Assembly (NCBI GenBank): GCA_002338715.1
Contig: DDIR01000080.1
Coordinates: 1 to 22,299, forward strand
Direction of reading: 5' to 3'
Origin: Phycisphaerales bacterium UBA1845
GTDB lineage: Bacteria > Planctomycetota > Phycisphaerae > UBA1845
DNA length: 22,299 bases
The notes under the pieces were generated by a model that worked only from the letters and a program-made list of their open reading frames with translations, was not told the DNA's origin and ran no database searches. Shown here one piece after another: positions 1 to 8,522 of the stretch. The translations under genes were made by a program, and so were the position numbers. Position 1 is the first letter of the stretch, and each line of letters starts with the position of its first letter.

Positions 1-901
1 CCCCCCGAGCGGCCATCGCTTCCATCAGCGCGATCGGCTGCCCCTCTGCCCGACTCGGCAGGACAAACAGATCGACCGATCGAAGCAACTTCGTCACCCG
101 CTCATGGGCCAGCGACCCGTGAAAGATCACGCGGTCTTCAATCCCGAGTCGCACCGCCAACGATCGCAAATGCCCCTTTCGCAGCGGCGTCCCCCCACCG
201 ACAATGTGCAGCGGAAACGCCTTGCGCATCGGACTTGGTAGCGCGGCATAGGCCACGATCAAATCTTCGGGTCGCTTCGGTTCGGAAAGATCGCCAACAA
301 ACGCCACGCCGCGCAGCGTCTCAGGCGCATCACTTTTACAAGGTTCGTCCGCAAGCTCGATGGCATTGGGCAGGACCGCGATGTCCATGCCCGCCACCCG
401 CCGCATCAGATTCGTCCGCCAACAATGTCCCAACACGATCACGCGTCCGGCATGTCGCAGCGCATTGGATACCAAGGCCTTCTTCCAACCGCGAAGGGAG
501 GCGAGAAACTCATCAAACAATCCGCCGTGAATGTGCAGGACGTAGTTGCGTCCCATGCAGCGGCAGACCGCCACGTCGATCAGCGTGCGGTAGAACGTCA
601 GATAACTGCACGTATGAAGGTGGACCAGGTCGGGTTGATGCTTGCGGATGCCGTGGATCAGATTGCCCAATCGCCGAACGTGCGACCACAGTGCGGTGGC
701 CAGGCTTCGGTCTTCAGGCGTGTCCTTGGTGGTGTCGCAGGTGGCGATGTCGAACCGCTTCGTATCCATCGCCCCGACCGACATGCGGGCGACCTGCCCG
801 ATGCCGCCGACAGCCGTCACCGGACCGACCACCAGGACCTTCGTGCGCGGGCGTTGGTGCGATGCACCGGTCGCGGATCGATTGTCTGCTGCGTTGGCCA
901 T
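1..901 (-). CDS. GT4-type glycosyltransferase, C-terminus cut by window edge
   Basis: Reading the minus strand from an ATG at 901 gives 300 codons with no stop before the left edge, so the C-terminus is missing. After a polar leader the protein begins with KVLVVGPVTAVGGIGQVARM, a GT-B N-terminal strand with the Gly-rich loop of family 4 glycosyltransferases. HLHTCSYL and VLHIHGG follow, then the second-domain pattern VAFVGDLSEPKRPEDLI and LHIVGGG. At residues 286-294 comes EGQPIALME, the E-x7-E motif that contacts the sugar nucleotide. Such enzymes transfer a sugar from an NDP-sugar to a lipid or glycan acceptor at the cytoplasmic membrane face; donor and acceptor cannot be told here. An in-frame TGA lies about 24 codons upstream of the ATG, and no clear ribosome binding site is visible. 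It lies 172 bp downstream of alaS on the same strand. Confidence 0.88.
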   Translation of the reverse strand, partial: MANAADNRSATGASHQRPRTKVLVVGPVTAVGGIGQVARMSVGAMDTKRFDIATCDTTKDTPEDRSLATALWSHVRRLGNLIHGIRKHQPDLVHLHTCSYLTFYRTLIDVAVCRCMGRNYVLHIHGGLFDEFLASLRGWKKALVSNALRHAGRVIVLGHCWRTNLMRRVAGMDIAVLPNAIELADEPCKSDAPETLRGVAFVGDLSEPKRPEDLIVAYAALPSPMRKAFPLHIVGGGTPLRKGHLRSLAVRLGIEDRVIFHGSLAHERVTKLLRSVDLFVLPSRAEGQPIALMEAMAARG

Positions 902-979
902 TGGCGTCCAGTCGGCTGTGATATCAACGAAACCTGCTCGGGTGATATCGTCCAACCGTGGACCAACCCTTCACGTCCC

Positions 980-1020
980 CGCCCCCAAAATGCGCAAAAT
1001 TGGGGCGTTTGGCGTTGAAA
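980..1020 (-). terminator. possible weak stem-loop after alaS
   Basis: On the minus strand, just after the alaS stop, CGCCCCAA is followed by an AT-rich loop and TTGGGGGCG. They can pair apart from one bulged G. There is no U-tract after the stem, so this is at best a weak terminator, or a structure in a read-through transcript toward the glycosyltransferase. Confidence 0.25.
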
Positions 1021-1073
1021 ATAGGGGAATTACCGGAGTCTGGGGCCGCGTCGACGAGCCAATGGCCGGGTGA

Positions 1074-3935
1074 TTAAGCGCCCAGTTTACCGCGGAGCCA
1101 ATCGGTGGCGGCGCTGATGGCTTCGGCGATGCCTTCGGGGTTTCCACCACCGCCCTGGGCCATATCGGGTCGACCACCGCCCTTTCCGCCGACATGCGGT
1201 GCGATTTCGCGGATGAGGTCGCCCGCCTTCAGACCGGCTGCGATCGCCGATTTGCTCATGCCCGCCATCAACGTGACTTTGCCATCCTCGTGGGTCGCGA
1301 GCAGGACAGCCGAGCCCTTCGTCTTTTGCCGCACGCGGTCGATGGCCGTACGCAGGGCGTCGCCATTTGCCGTCGGAACCTCGCCGACGACCACGGTGAT
1401 GTCGCCGATGGTCTGGGCGCTTGCGACGAGATCATCGACGGCTGCAAACACCGCGTCGGCAGAAGCTGCGGACGATGCCTTCTCTGACTTTTTGAGTTTC
1501 TTTTGCAACTCGATCAACTGCTGCCGCAAGGTGTGCTTGACCGCGATCGGGATGACCGAATCGGTCAGGCGTTGCTGCATGCTTGCGAGGTCGACGGACT
1601 CGCCCGAATCGACCTTCTTTGCAAGCGACGCCAACTCATTCGCGAGCGCTTCGCCATCGCGCACAGCTTGGGCCGCGTGTTCGCCAGTGATGCCGACGAC
1701 GCGGCGGATGCCCTTGGCCACGCCCTCCTCACCGATCAACACGAAGTGTTCGATTTCGGATGTGGTTTGAACGTGCGTTCCACCGCAGTACTCCACCGAG
1801 TATTCCATCCATTTTTCATCGTCGGGGGTGGTGAGCATCTGATCGATGTCGGCGCCGATCGATACGACGCGCACGCGCTCGGGATACTTCTCGCCAAACA
1901 CCGCCCGCAGCGTGTTGATGTGACGCGCATCCGTCTCAGCCACTTCCTTGGTTTGAACGACGAGGGCGGCGCTGATTTTTTGTTCGACGAGTTTGCCGAC
2001 GCGCTCCAACTCATCGACCTCAAGCGCCTTTCGACACGTAAAGTCGAATCGCGTCTTATCGGTATCCACCAGCGAACCGCGCTGATCGACGCCCGAACCC
2101 AATACGACCCGCAGCGCCCAGTTCAAGAGATGGGTGGCGGTGTGGTTGCGCACGATCTGCTGGCGTTCATCCGCATCGACGTTCATCTTCAACGTCGTGC
2201 CGACCGTCAATGGAAATTCGCTCGACACCATCTCGCCGATGTGCAGCACGGTTTCGCCGAAACGCTTGGTGTCGGTGACGCGGAAGCCCGGAACGTCAAA
2301 CGCACCGGGTGATTCACCGGTGGCTTCCAGGTCGCCGCGATCGCCCACCTGACCGCCCTGCTCGCCGTAGAAACATGTTTCATCGGTGATAAGCGCGACC
2401 GTCTCGCCCAACGGAACTTCGCCTTCGTCGACAAACTGTCCGTCACACACGTAGCCAAGCAGTTGGCCGGTGGTCATGGTGGTTTCGTATTTCGCCGAGT
2501 CATCGGTGGCTGGGAGTGCGTCGATGATGTTCATGTTGAACTCGTCGTCGCCACCGCCGGCGGCTTGGGCGCGCTTGCGGGCTTCGTCCATCAAGCGTTC
2601 ATACCCAACCGTGTCGACGGACATGCCGCGTTCCTCGGCCATCAGCTCCGTCAAATCGACGGGGAAGCCATAGGTGTCGTGCAGCATGAACGCATCTTCC
2701 GCCCGAATGCGATTGTTTTCAGCACGCTCTGCGGCTTCGTCGAACAGTTTGATGCCGCGATCGAGCGTGCGGCCAAACGACACTTCCTCGTCGCGAATGA
2801 GTTCAACGACGTGCTCGATGTTTCGACCTTGATTTGCATTGCGCAATTCGGGGAACGCGTCGCCCATGTGTTCGACCAGCGGCGCGACCAGATCGCATAG
2901 GAACGGTTCGGTCATGTCGAAATACTGACGACCGTAGCGCACCGCCCGCCGCAAAATGCGACGAAGCACATACCCGCGCCCTTCGTTGCTGGGCACCGCG
3001 CCGTCGGTCAGGGCGAAGGTCAGGCAGCGCAGGTGATCGGCGATGACACGATACGACACATCGCGCATCAACGCATCGCGCTTGTCGGCTTGCCCTTTGA
3101 CTTCGCTTTCAAGCAAACCGGTATAAGGGGCAGAACCAGTTCGCTCTTGAATCGCATTGAAGACCGGCGTAAAGACGTCGGTATCGTAGTTGCTCTTTTT
3201 GGCTTGAAGCACGGCGCAAATGCGCTCGAACCCCATCCCTGTATCGACATGCTTGGCAGGCAGCGGATGAAGCGTACCGTCTGCAACGCGGTTGAACTGG
3301 ATGAACACCAGGTTCCAGATTTCAATCACGCTCGGATCGTCCTGGTTGACGCGCGAGCCGCCCGATTTGTCCGGCGTCAGGTCGACGTGAATTTCGCTGC
3401 ACGGACCGCATGGCCCCGTCGCACCCATCTCCCAGAAGTTGTCCTTCTTGTCGCCGGGAATCACGTGGGCCGGATCGATGTCGGTCAGCTTTTTCCAAAG
3501 GTCTGCCGCTTCGAGATCAGGCTCTAAATTGTTCTCCGGATCGCCTTCAAAATACGTCGCATACAATCGATCTTTCTCGATGCCCCAGACCTCGGTGAGC
3601 AGTTGCCACGCCCACTTGATCGCGTCTTCCTTGAAGTAGTCGCCGAACGACCAGTTGCCCAGCATCTCGAAAAACGTGTGGTGGTATGTATCTTTACCGA
3701 CATCGTCGAGATCGTTGTGTTTACCGCCGGCGCGAATGCACTTTTGGGTGTCGGCTGCCCGCACGTATGAACGCGAGCCGCTTCCCAGAAAAACATCCTT
3801 GAACTGATTCATCCCCGCGTTGGTAAAGAGCAGCGTCGGGTCGTCGTGCGGTACAACCGGTGACGAATCGACGATGGCGTGATCCTTGCCCGCAAAGAAA
3901 TCGAGAAACTGTTGGCGTATTTGTGCGAATGTCAT
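1074..3935 (-). CDS. alaS: alanyl-tRNA synthetase
   Basis: This class II synthetase charges tRNA-Ala with alanine in the cytoplasm. The 953-residue product opens with MTFAQIRQQFLDFF and SSPVVPHDDPTLLFTNAGMN, the standard AlaRS start, followed by the aminoacylation core (HHTFFEMLGNWSFGDYF, GPCGPCSEIH). The editing-domain zinc site is intact: HTATH at 598-602 and C717-GGTH721. The C-terminal DHHA1 part ends with the Gly-rich GGKGGGRPDMAQGGG near 916-930. It is somewhat longer than the usual 870-880 residues. The reading frame stays open upstream to 4160, but the family N-terminus matches the ATG at 3935. The upstream 75 residues are low-complexity and Arg/Pro-rich, so they were left out. A 121-bp gap separates it from the M16 peptidase gene upstream. 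Confidence 0.97.
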   Translation of the reverse strand: MTFAQIRQQFLDFFAGKDHAIVDSSPVVPHDDPTLLFTNAGMNQFKDVFLGSGSRSYVRAADTQKCIRAGGKHNDLDDVGKDTYHHTFFEMLGNWSFGDYFKEDAIKWAWQLLTEVWGIEKDRLYATYFEGDPENNLEPDLEAADLWKKLTDIDPAHVIPGDKKDNFWEMGATGPCGPCSEIHVDLTPDKSGGSRVNQDDPSVIEIWNLVFIQFNRVADGTLHPLPAKHVDTGMGFERICAVLQAKKSNYDTDVFTPVFNAIQERTGSAPYTGLLESEVKGQADKRDALMRDVSYRVIADHLRCLTFALTDGAVPSNEGRGYVLRRILRRAVRYGRQYFDMTEPFLCDLVAPLVEHMGDAFPELRNANQGRNIEHVVELIRDEEVSFGRTLDRGIKLFDEAAERAENNRIRAEDAFMLHDTYGFPVDLTELMAEERGMSVDTVGYERLMDEARKRAQAAGGGDDEFNMNIIDALPATDDSAKYETTMTTGQLLGYVCDGQFVDEGEVPLGETVALITDETCFYGEQGGQVGDRGDLEATGESPGAFDVPGFRVTDTKRFGETVLHIGEMVSSEFPLTVGTTLKMNVDADERQQIVRNHTATHLLNWALRVVLGSGVDQRGSLVDTDKTRFDFTCRKALEVDELERVGKLVEQKISAALVVQTKEVAETDARHINTLRAVFGEKYPERVRVVSIGADIDQMLTTPDDEKWMEYSVEYCGGTHVQTTSEIEHFVLIGEEGVAKGIRRVVGITGEHAAQAVRDGEALANELASLAKKVDSGESVDLASMQQRLTDSVIPIAVKHTLRQQLIELQKKLKKSEKASSAASADAVFAAVDDLVASAQTIGDITVVVGEVPTANGDALRTAIDRVRQKTKGSAVLLATHEDGKVTLMAGMSKSAIAAGLKAGDLIREIAPHVGGKGGGRPDMAQGGGGNPEGIAEAISAATDWLRGKLGA

Positions 3936-3952
3936 CGTGGATACCGTGCGTT

Positions 3953-3984
3953 TATGAGTTGGACCGCCACCTATGCGTTGGACC
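3953..3984 (-). repeat. 13-nt imperfect direct repeat in the alaS leader
   Basis: Two copies of GGTCCAAC(G/T)CATA on the minus strand, at 3972-3984 and 3953-3965, match at 12 of 13 bases with a 19-bp period. They lie 18-50 bp upstream of the alaS ATG. The function is unknown. They could be an operator or a leader structure, or chance. Confidence 0.35.
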
Positions 3985-4056
3985 ATCACCGCACGCAATC
4001 TCGCCGGTGATGGGCGTCCGTTTCGAACGGGAAGGATAGGCTCTTTCGGATGTGGA

Positions 4057-5295
4057 TCAAGCCGCCGAAGACTTGAGCGGGCCCACGCTGACCAGCAACC
4101 CTTCGCCATCGACGGGAAATGCGTCGAAGTACGCGCGAAGGGAATCCTGCCCCACCGCATTGACGGCTGCGATGCGGTCTTCCACCGTCCTGGGACGACC
4201 GCGGTAGTCGATATCGTCCATCACCTGAACCAACCGATGGTGCGGAGATTCACCTTCGACAGCCAGGCTCGTGCGGCGCTTGTTTTTAACCCGCTGAATC
4301 TCTTCATCCGAAACGGGGCCAGCCGCAAAGCTCTTCGCCTCTTTTCGCAGGGCTTCGACCACGCGATCGGTGTTCTGCGGATCGCACTGGGCCATCAAAA
4401 TCAGCAAGCCGCAATCGCCAAAGTCCAAACGATACGCCCCGGCATAAGGCGCCAATCCGGTCTGTTCGATGTTCCAGTAGAAACGCGAGTTGCCGCCGCC
4501 CAGAATCGAAGCCGCCGCCTCAGCCGTATCGTGCATCGGGTCAGACGCGCCTGGTCCTTCAAAGGTGATCGCGACCACCTGCTGGTTGAATCGCTCGATC
4601 GTCTTTTGAATCGTTCCCGTGCCCATCACCGGTTTGGTGCGCTCGGGGCGCGGTTCGCCAGCCACCCAATGACCGCAGCATTTCTCGGCTTGGGCGATGA
4701 CTTCATCGGGATCGACCGCGCCGGCTACCACCAGCACCATGTTGGCCGGCGTGTAGCGTGATCGGAAGTAATGGTTCATCTGGTCGCGGGTCAGCGCCTT
4801 GACGGTTCGATCATAACCAAGCACCGGCCAAGCCAGGCTGTTGCCCTTGAACACCGACTCGACGATCAGGTCAAACGCCACGTGCTCGATGCGATCGTTG
4901 GACATAGCGATCTCTTCGAGGACGACGTTTTTCTCCATGTCGAACTCGTCGGGCGGGAGACTCGAATTCATCATGTCGGCAAGGATTTCAAGTTGCGTCG
5001 GAAAGTCCTCTGTCCTTGCCAGCCCATGATAAAACGTGCGGTCGTGCGACGTGAAGGCGTTGGGATTTCCGCCGATGCGATCGAAGTCGATGTTGATCTC
5101 GGCGGCTGACCGGTTGGGCGTTCCTTTGAAGCACATGTGTTCCAGAAAGTGCGACACGCCGGCGAGGTCGGGCGTCTCATCGCGTGCGCCGGTTTGCACC
5201 AGGAAGCCAGCCCCCACGGATTTTACGCCTTCCATGTGCTCGATCGCAATGTTGAGTCCGTTCGACAGTTTGCTGATGATGAATTTGTCGGGCAT
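4057..5295 (-). CDS. M16 family zinc metallopeptidase, catalytic subunit
   Basis: The 412-residue product starts MPDKFIISKLSNGLNIAIEH. It contains the inverted zinc motif H49-F-L-E52-H53, with a further zinc-ligand glutamate in VVLEEI (127/128), as in pitrilysin/mitochondrial-processing-peptidase-like M16 enzymes. In the second half, the segment that normally holds the substrate-binding Arg/Tyr pair reads SRFYWNIEQTGLAPYAGAY and lacks the Arg. That is typical of an active subunit that needs a partner to complete the site. The partner is encoded 65 bp upstream. The length fits subfamily M16B. The frame continues upstream to 5535, but the ATG at 5295 marks the start of homology and keeps the gene clear of its neighbour. 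No signal peptide is visible, so the site of action is unclear. Confidence 0.93.
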   Translation of the reverse strand: MPDKFIISKLSNGLNIAIEHMEGVKSVGAGFLVQTGARDETPDLAGVSHFLEHMCFKGTPNRSAAEINIDFDRIGGNPNAFTSHDRTFYHGLARTEDFPTQLEILADMMNSSLPPDEFDMEKNVVLEEIAMSNDRIEHVAFDLIVESVFKGNSLAWPVLGYDRTVKALTRDQMNHYFRSRYTPANMVLVVAGAVDPDEVIAQAEKCCGHWVAGEPRPERTKPVMGTGTIQKTIERFNQQVVAITFEGPGASDPMHDTAEAAASILGGGNSRFYWNIEQTGLAPYAGAYRLDFGDCGLLILMAQCDPQNTDRVVEALRKEAKSFAAGPVSDEEIQRVKNKRRTSLAVEGESPHHRLVQVMDDIDYRGRPRTVEDRIAAVNAVGQDSLRAYFDAFPVDGEGLLVSVGPLKSSAA

Positions 5296-5360
5296 GGGTT
5301 CTGGTTCCGCTTGGTTGACTATGGCATCGCTTCGAACTGGGGTTTTTCGATTGAATCGTG

Positions 5361-6596
5361 CTAACTTTCCAGCGATTTGGGGCCCAGTGTGACGACGCTG
5401 CGCGGGGCGTTGTGCACGTGCGATTCGCTGAAGCGCTTCACGTCGTCGATGGTGACCTTGCGCAATTGGTCGAGTTTGTCTTCGCGGGAAATCGGTCGGC
5501 CAAAGTGCATGAGATCGTCGGCCAACTCGCCGCACAGCGCCCGCGTGACATCACCGCGGATGTCGAAACGCACTTCGATTCCGGTTCGCGCCCGCTCGAC
5601 TTCTTCCTGCGTCAGATCCACACCGACGCGGGCGAGTTCTTTGAGCATCGTCTCGTATGTCTTGCTGCATCGCTCGGGGGTGGTCGACGCACCGAAGTAC
5701 AGCAGTCCGTCACCGCGCGGATGTTCCTGCCAACCACCGACCCAGTACACCAACCCGAGTTTCTCGCGCACTTCGGTGAACAACCGGGCGCTCATGCCTC
5801 CCGAGAGCACGCCCATCAGCAACCGCGCGGTGCTGTAATCGTCGTGCGACTTCGCCACCCCGCGAAGCGCGATGACGATGTGTTCCTGCTCGGTCTCTTT
5901 GTTGTGATGGGTGGTGACGGGCTTGAATTCGACCGGAATTTCATCGCGGTTTGCCGGCGTCTTGTCGCCGAACCCAGCGAACCGCGCTTCGATGATGTCC
6001 TGCACCTGCGAAGGCGACATCGGACCCGCCACCGAGACCTGCATTTTTCCGGCGCTGTAATTCGACTGCCAGAACGACACAAAGTCGTCACTGGTGATGG
6101 TCGTCAAGGTCTCGGATTCACCAAATGTATGTCGACCGAGAAGCGGTCCCATCGCCTGCTTGCCGATGTGCTTGTCGGCCAACCCTTGGGCATCGTCTTC
6201 CAGCGACAACAATTCCTGCCGCGCGAGTTCGATCGCGACGTCACACGATTCCTGCGGAAATGTCGGCGTGCGCAGAAACTCAGCGTGCAATTCCATGTTG
6301 CGGGCGAAGTACTCCGGAAGACAAAGCGACGTGAATCCGCTGGACTGCTTGCCGCACCAACTGTGGACGCCGGAACCGATCTTGTCGAATTCATCCTGCA
6401 ATTCTCGACCGGTGTGGTCCTGCGTTCCCTTGTCGACGGTTTGCTCGACGAGGTGCGCAAGACCGAGTTTGTCGGCTGGCTCGTTGACGACGCCGGTGAG
6501 CACGCGGATTTCAGACGCCACCGCGCGTCGAAGCGGCAACTCCAGGACAGCCAGCTCGACGCCGCAGGAAAGTTGAGTATGAACTGCTTCAGCCAT
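5361..6596 (-). CDS. M16 family peptidase homologue, non-catalytic partner
   Basis: This 411-residue protein has the same fold signature as the gene that follows it: LGLAHLVEQTVDKGT, then LSGGMSARLFTEVREKLGLVY. The zinc motif is degenerate, H48-L-V-E51-Q52, with the last His replaced by Gln, so it should not bind catalytic zinc. It retains the Arg277/Tyr284 pair (REKLGLVY) that contacts substrate in M16B enzymes, which the catalytic neighbour lacks in part. The two proteins therefore probably form a heterodimer, with one subunit supplying zinc and the other the Arg/Tyr. The ATG at 6596 follows GGGCGGATTC. A TTG at 6608 would add only four residues. It lies 93 bp downstream of the phosphohexomutase and is probably co-transcribed with the peptidase gene. 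Confidence 0.92.
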   Translation of the reverse strand: MAEAVHTQLSCGVELAVLELPLRRAVASEIRVLTGVVNEPADKLGLAHLVEQTVDKGTQDHTGRELQDEFDKIGSGVHSWCGKQSSGFTSLCLPEYFARNMELHAEFLRTPTFPQESCDVAIELARQELLSLEDDAQGLADKHIGKQAMGPLLGRHTFGESETLTTITSDDFVSFWQSNYSAGKMQVSVAGPMSPSQVQDIIEARFAGFGDKTPANRDEIPVEFKPVTTHHNKETEQEHIVIALRGVAKSHDDYSTARLLMGVLSGGMSARLFTEVREKLGLVYWVGGWQEHPRGDGLLYFGASTTPERCSKTYETMLKELARVGVDLTQEEVERARTGIEVRFDIRGDVTRALCGELADDLMHFGRPISREDKLDQLRKVTIDDVKRFSESHVHNAPRSVVTLGPKSLES

Positions 6597-6689
6597 GAAT
6601 CCGCCCAAGGTTAGGAATCTGGAAAATCATCTTGAATTCGACGAACCGCGGTAAGCGGTCCCGGAAGCCATCGGCGACGCGAAACGCGA

Positions 6690-8066
6690 TCAATGCTCTT
6701 CGGGCTCGCCCAGAAGCGGCGCGAGTTCTTCGAGCTTTTCGTTTAATAACGCCGCATAGCGCGCTTCGACGTTGAGACGCAGAAGCGGTTCGGTGTTCGA
6801 CTTGCGCACGTTGAACCACCAGTTCGGATATTGAACCGTCACGCCATCGAGGAAATCGACTCGCCCGTCGGCGTACTTTTCCGCCAGCGCTGCGATGGCT
6901 TCGTCCTTGTCCTCATTGCGAAAGTTTCGCTCGCCGCTGCCGCAATATCGCCGGAGCGGTTCGATCAGTTCACTCAGCGACGAACCGCTCTTGGAAATCA
7001 CGTTGATCACGTGGGCAAACGCCAACATGCCCGAGTCGCAGTAGTAGTTATCCTTGAAATAGAAGTGCCCGGACAACTCGCCGCCGAAGACACCCTTGGT
7101 GTCGCTCAACGATTTTTTCATGTAGGCATGACCGACCCGCTCGCGACGGGGCACACCACCGGCTTCTTTAATCTCTTCAGCCACCACGCGGCTGCTGCGC
7201 AGGTCGTAGACAACGGTCGCGCCCGGTTCGCGTTCCAGGAACGTTCTCGCAAGCAGCGCCGTCAGCAGGTCGCAGCGAATGATCTCGGCGTTTTCATCGA
7301 TCACGATCAGGCGATCGGCGTCGCCGTCGAAGCACACGCCAAAGTCAGCCCGCTTGGTTTGAACAGCTTTTTGCAATTGCTCGAGGTTGGCATCGACCAG
7401 TGGGTTGGGTTCGTGGACGAATTCGCCATTGTGTTCCATGTTGATGCAGTGCAGGTCGAGTCCGGGCACGTCACCGAAAATAATCGGTACCCACTTGCCG
7501 GCCATCCCGTTGGACGCATCGACACAGACGCGCATCTTCCGCGGCGCATCGAGGAACCCGCGGACGAAGCGCTTGTAGTCCTCGGCTAAGTCGCGCTCGA
7601 AGAGATCACCGATCTGCGAACCCGGATGTTTGACGGTGTTTTGCGCGATCCGGCAGATATCCATCAAGCCGGTGTCAGCCCCGACTGGTGCCCCCTTCAA
7701 TCCGGAGATTTTGAAACCGTTGTACTGCGCCGGATTGTGGCTGGCGGTTGTCTGGATACCCCCGCAGGCTTTGAGATGATTGATTGCGAAGTAAATTTGC
7801 GAGGTATCGATCATGCCGATGTCGACGACCGGCGAGCCCGTCGCGCGAATGCCTTCGATGAGGGCTTCGCTTAGCTTCGGGCTGGACTTGCGCATGTCGC
7901 GGCCGACGACGATGGTCGTCGCTCCACCGACCGCCCGATCCATCCCACGGATGGCCGTATTGAGAAACGATGCCGCCGCAAACCCGATCCGCCAGGCCAC
8001 GTCTTCGTTGAGCATGTCCGGGTAGGTCGCCCGAACGTCATAGGCTTTGAACACCTTTTCGATCAT
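6690..8066 (-). CDS. phosphomannomutase/phosphoglucomutase
   Basis: An alpha-D-phosphohexomutase interconverting hexose 6- and 1-phosphates, which supplies precursors for surface glycans. All four family motifs are present: the phosphoserine loop TASHNP (Ser109), the metal loop D247-G-D-A-D251-R, the sugar-recognition loop GGELSGH (328-334) and the phosphate-binding R-K-S-N-T-E-P (Ser423). From the ATG at 8066 the protein has 458 residues, the normal family length, and the ATG is preceded by AGAGGAAAG about ten bases upstream. The frame is also open upstream to a GTG at 8261, and those extra 65 residues are Cys-rich and look protein-like (see the separate entry). The true N-terminus is therefore uncertain. 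The promoter at 8336-8364 would suit either start. The neighbouring glycosyltransferase may use its products. Confidence 0.95.
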   Translation of the reverse strand: MIEKVFKAYDVRATYPDMLNEDVAWRIGFAAASFLNTAIRGMDRAVGGATTIVVGRDMRKSSPKLSEALIEGIRATGSPVVDIGMIDTSQIYFAINHLKACGGIQTTASHNPAQYNGFKISGLKGAPVGADTGLMDICRIAQNTVKHPGSQIGDLFERDLAEDYKRFVRGFLDAPRKMRVCVDASNGMAGKWVPIIFGDVPGLDLHCINMEHNGEFVHEPNPLVDANLEQLQKAVQTKRADFGVCFDGDADRLIVIDENAEIIRCDLLTALLARTFLEREPGATVVYDLRSSRVVAEEIKEAGGVPRRERVGHAYMKKSLSDTKGVFGGELSGHFYFKDNYYCDSGMLAFAHVINVISKSGSSLSELIEPLRRYCGSGERNFRNEDKDEAIAALAEKYADGRVDFLDGVTVQYPNWWFNVRKSNTEPLLRLNVEARYAALLNEKLEELAPLLGEPEEH

Positions 8067-8261
8067 TTCAGATCTTTCCTCTGTAATTCGCGAGGCCCGC
8101 GGTCTCATCGACTTTTGCGGTCCGCCTTTTTCGTCATCGTTGAATTGGCAGCCGTGGCAGTAGGGATAGCTGGCCCGCCTGCGCCCGAAGCACACCGCGT
8201 CGGAGATGCGCAGCTCCGGTTGATTCGGGCAAAAGCGATAGTAGTCTTCAACGGACTGCAC
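8067..8261 (-). other. in-frame Cys-rich N-terminal extension of the phosphohexomutase, or a small zinc-ribbon-like domain
   Basis: From a GTG at 8261 the frame runs without a stop into the mutase. It adds 65 residues starting MQSVEDYYRFCPNQPELRIS and continuing DAVCFGRRRASYPYCHGCQF. Four cysteines are spaced C-x12-C-x10-C-x2-C (residues 11, 24, 35, 38), compatible with a zinc-binding knuckle. The composition is unlike shadow frames: it has aromatic and acidic runs and no proline/arginine low complexity. The final 20 or so residues resemble a linker. No strong ribosome binding site precedes the GTG, whereas the internal ATG at 8066 has one. It could be a real extension, an alternative translation start, or chance open frame. 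Confidence 0.45.
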
Positions 8262-8335
8262 GGTTGGATCGTCCCATCAACAGAAATCAACAGAAACCGA
8301 CAAGCCCGAGCGACACACGCCCAGACCCAGCCTGA

Positions 8336-8364
8336 ATCCTATTTGCTTGGGCCAATGCTAACAA
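8336..8364 (-). promoter_or_regulatory. sigma-70-like promoter for the phosphohexomutase
   Basis: On the minus strand TTGTTA (8359-8364) and TAGGAT (8336-8341) are separated by exactly 17 bp. Each box matches the consensus at 4 of 6 positions. Transcription would begin near 8329, leaving a leader of about 68 nt to the GTG at 8261 or about 263 nt to the ATG at 8066. Confidence 0.45.
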
Positions 8365-8432
8365 ATCTATCGCCGCCCCACTAGCGTCAGGCCCATTCGC
8401 CTCATGGCAATGGGTGTGGCATCATCCGATTG

Positions 8433-8473
8433 CCCTGACCACATTCGACGATCCCCCTGACCACATTCGACGA
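8433..8473. repeat. 19-nt direct repeat, 22-bp period
   Basis: CCCTGACCACATTCGACGA occurs perfectly at 8433-8451 and again at 8455-8473. The 22-bp period is close to two helical turns, so a protein could bind both copies on the same face. The pair ends 19 bp before the -35 box of the rightward promoter, a position typical of activator sites. Confidence 0.6.
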
Positions 8474-8492
8474 ACCGGGTCTTCGGAATGTG

Positions 8493-8522
8493 TTGACGCC
8501 CCCGGCAAGTCAGTGCTAACAT
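8493..8522 (+). promoter_or_regulatory. sigma-70-like promoter for the TolC-like gene
   Basis: TTGACG (8493-8498, 5 of 6 consensus bases) and TAACAT (8517-8522, 4 of 6) are 18 bp apart. Transcription would begin near 8529, giving a leader of about 137 nt. The direct repeats lie immediately upstream. Confidence 0.5.

Noticed and set aside
235..1073. Several overlapping plus-strand frames at the left end
   Set aside because: They are Arg/Pro/Cys-rich or featureless. The minus-strand frame reads as a glycosyltransferase with an E-x7-E motif.
1503..2312. 269-codon plus-strand frame inside alaS
   Set aside because: It overlaps alaS fully on the other strand, and the alaS motifs are unambiguous.
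3936..4160. Extended N-terminus of alaS
   Set aside because: The 75 added residues lack family similarity and would overlap the end of the M16 gene; the ATG at 3935 begins the homology.
5358..6614. 418-codon open frame on the plus strand opposite the M16 partner gene
   Set aside because: It is an exact antisense shadow of a recognised gene, has no family features, and is rich in His/Arg as expected from reversed codons.
6640..6690. ACCGC...GCGGT stem between the phosphohexomutase and M16 genes
   Set aside because: Five base pairs with no T-run is too weak to call a terminator; the genes may well be co-transcribed.
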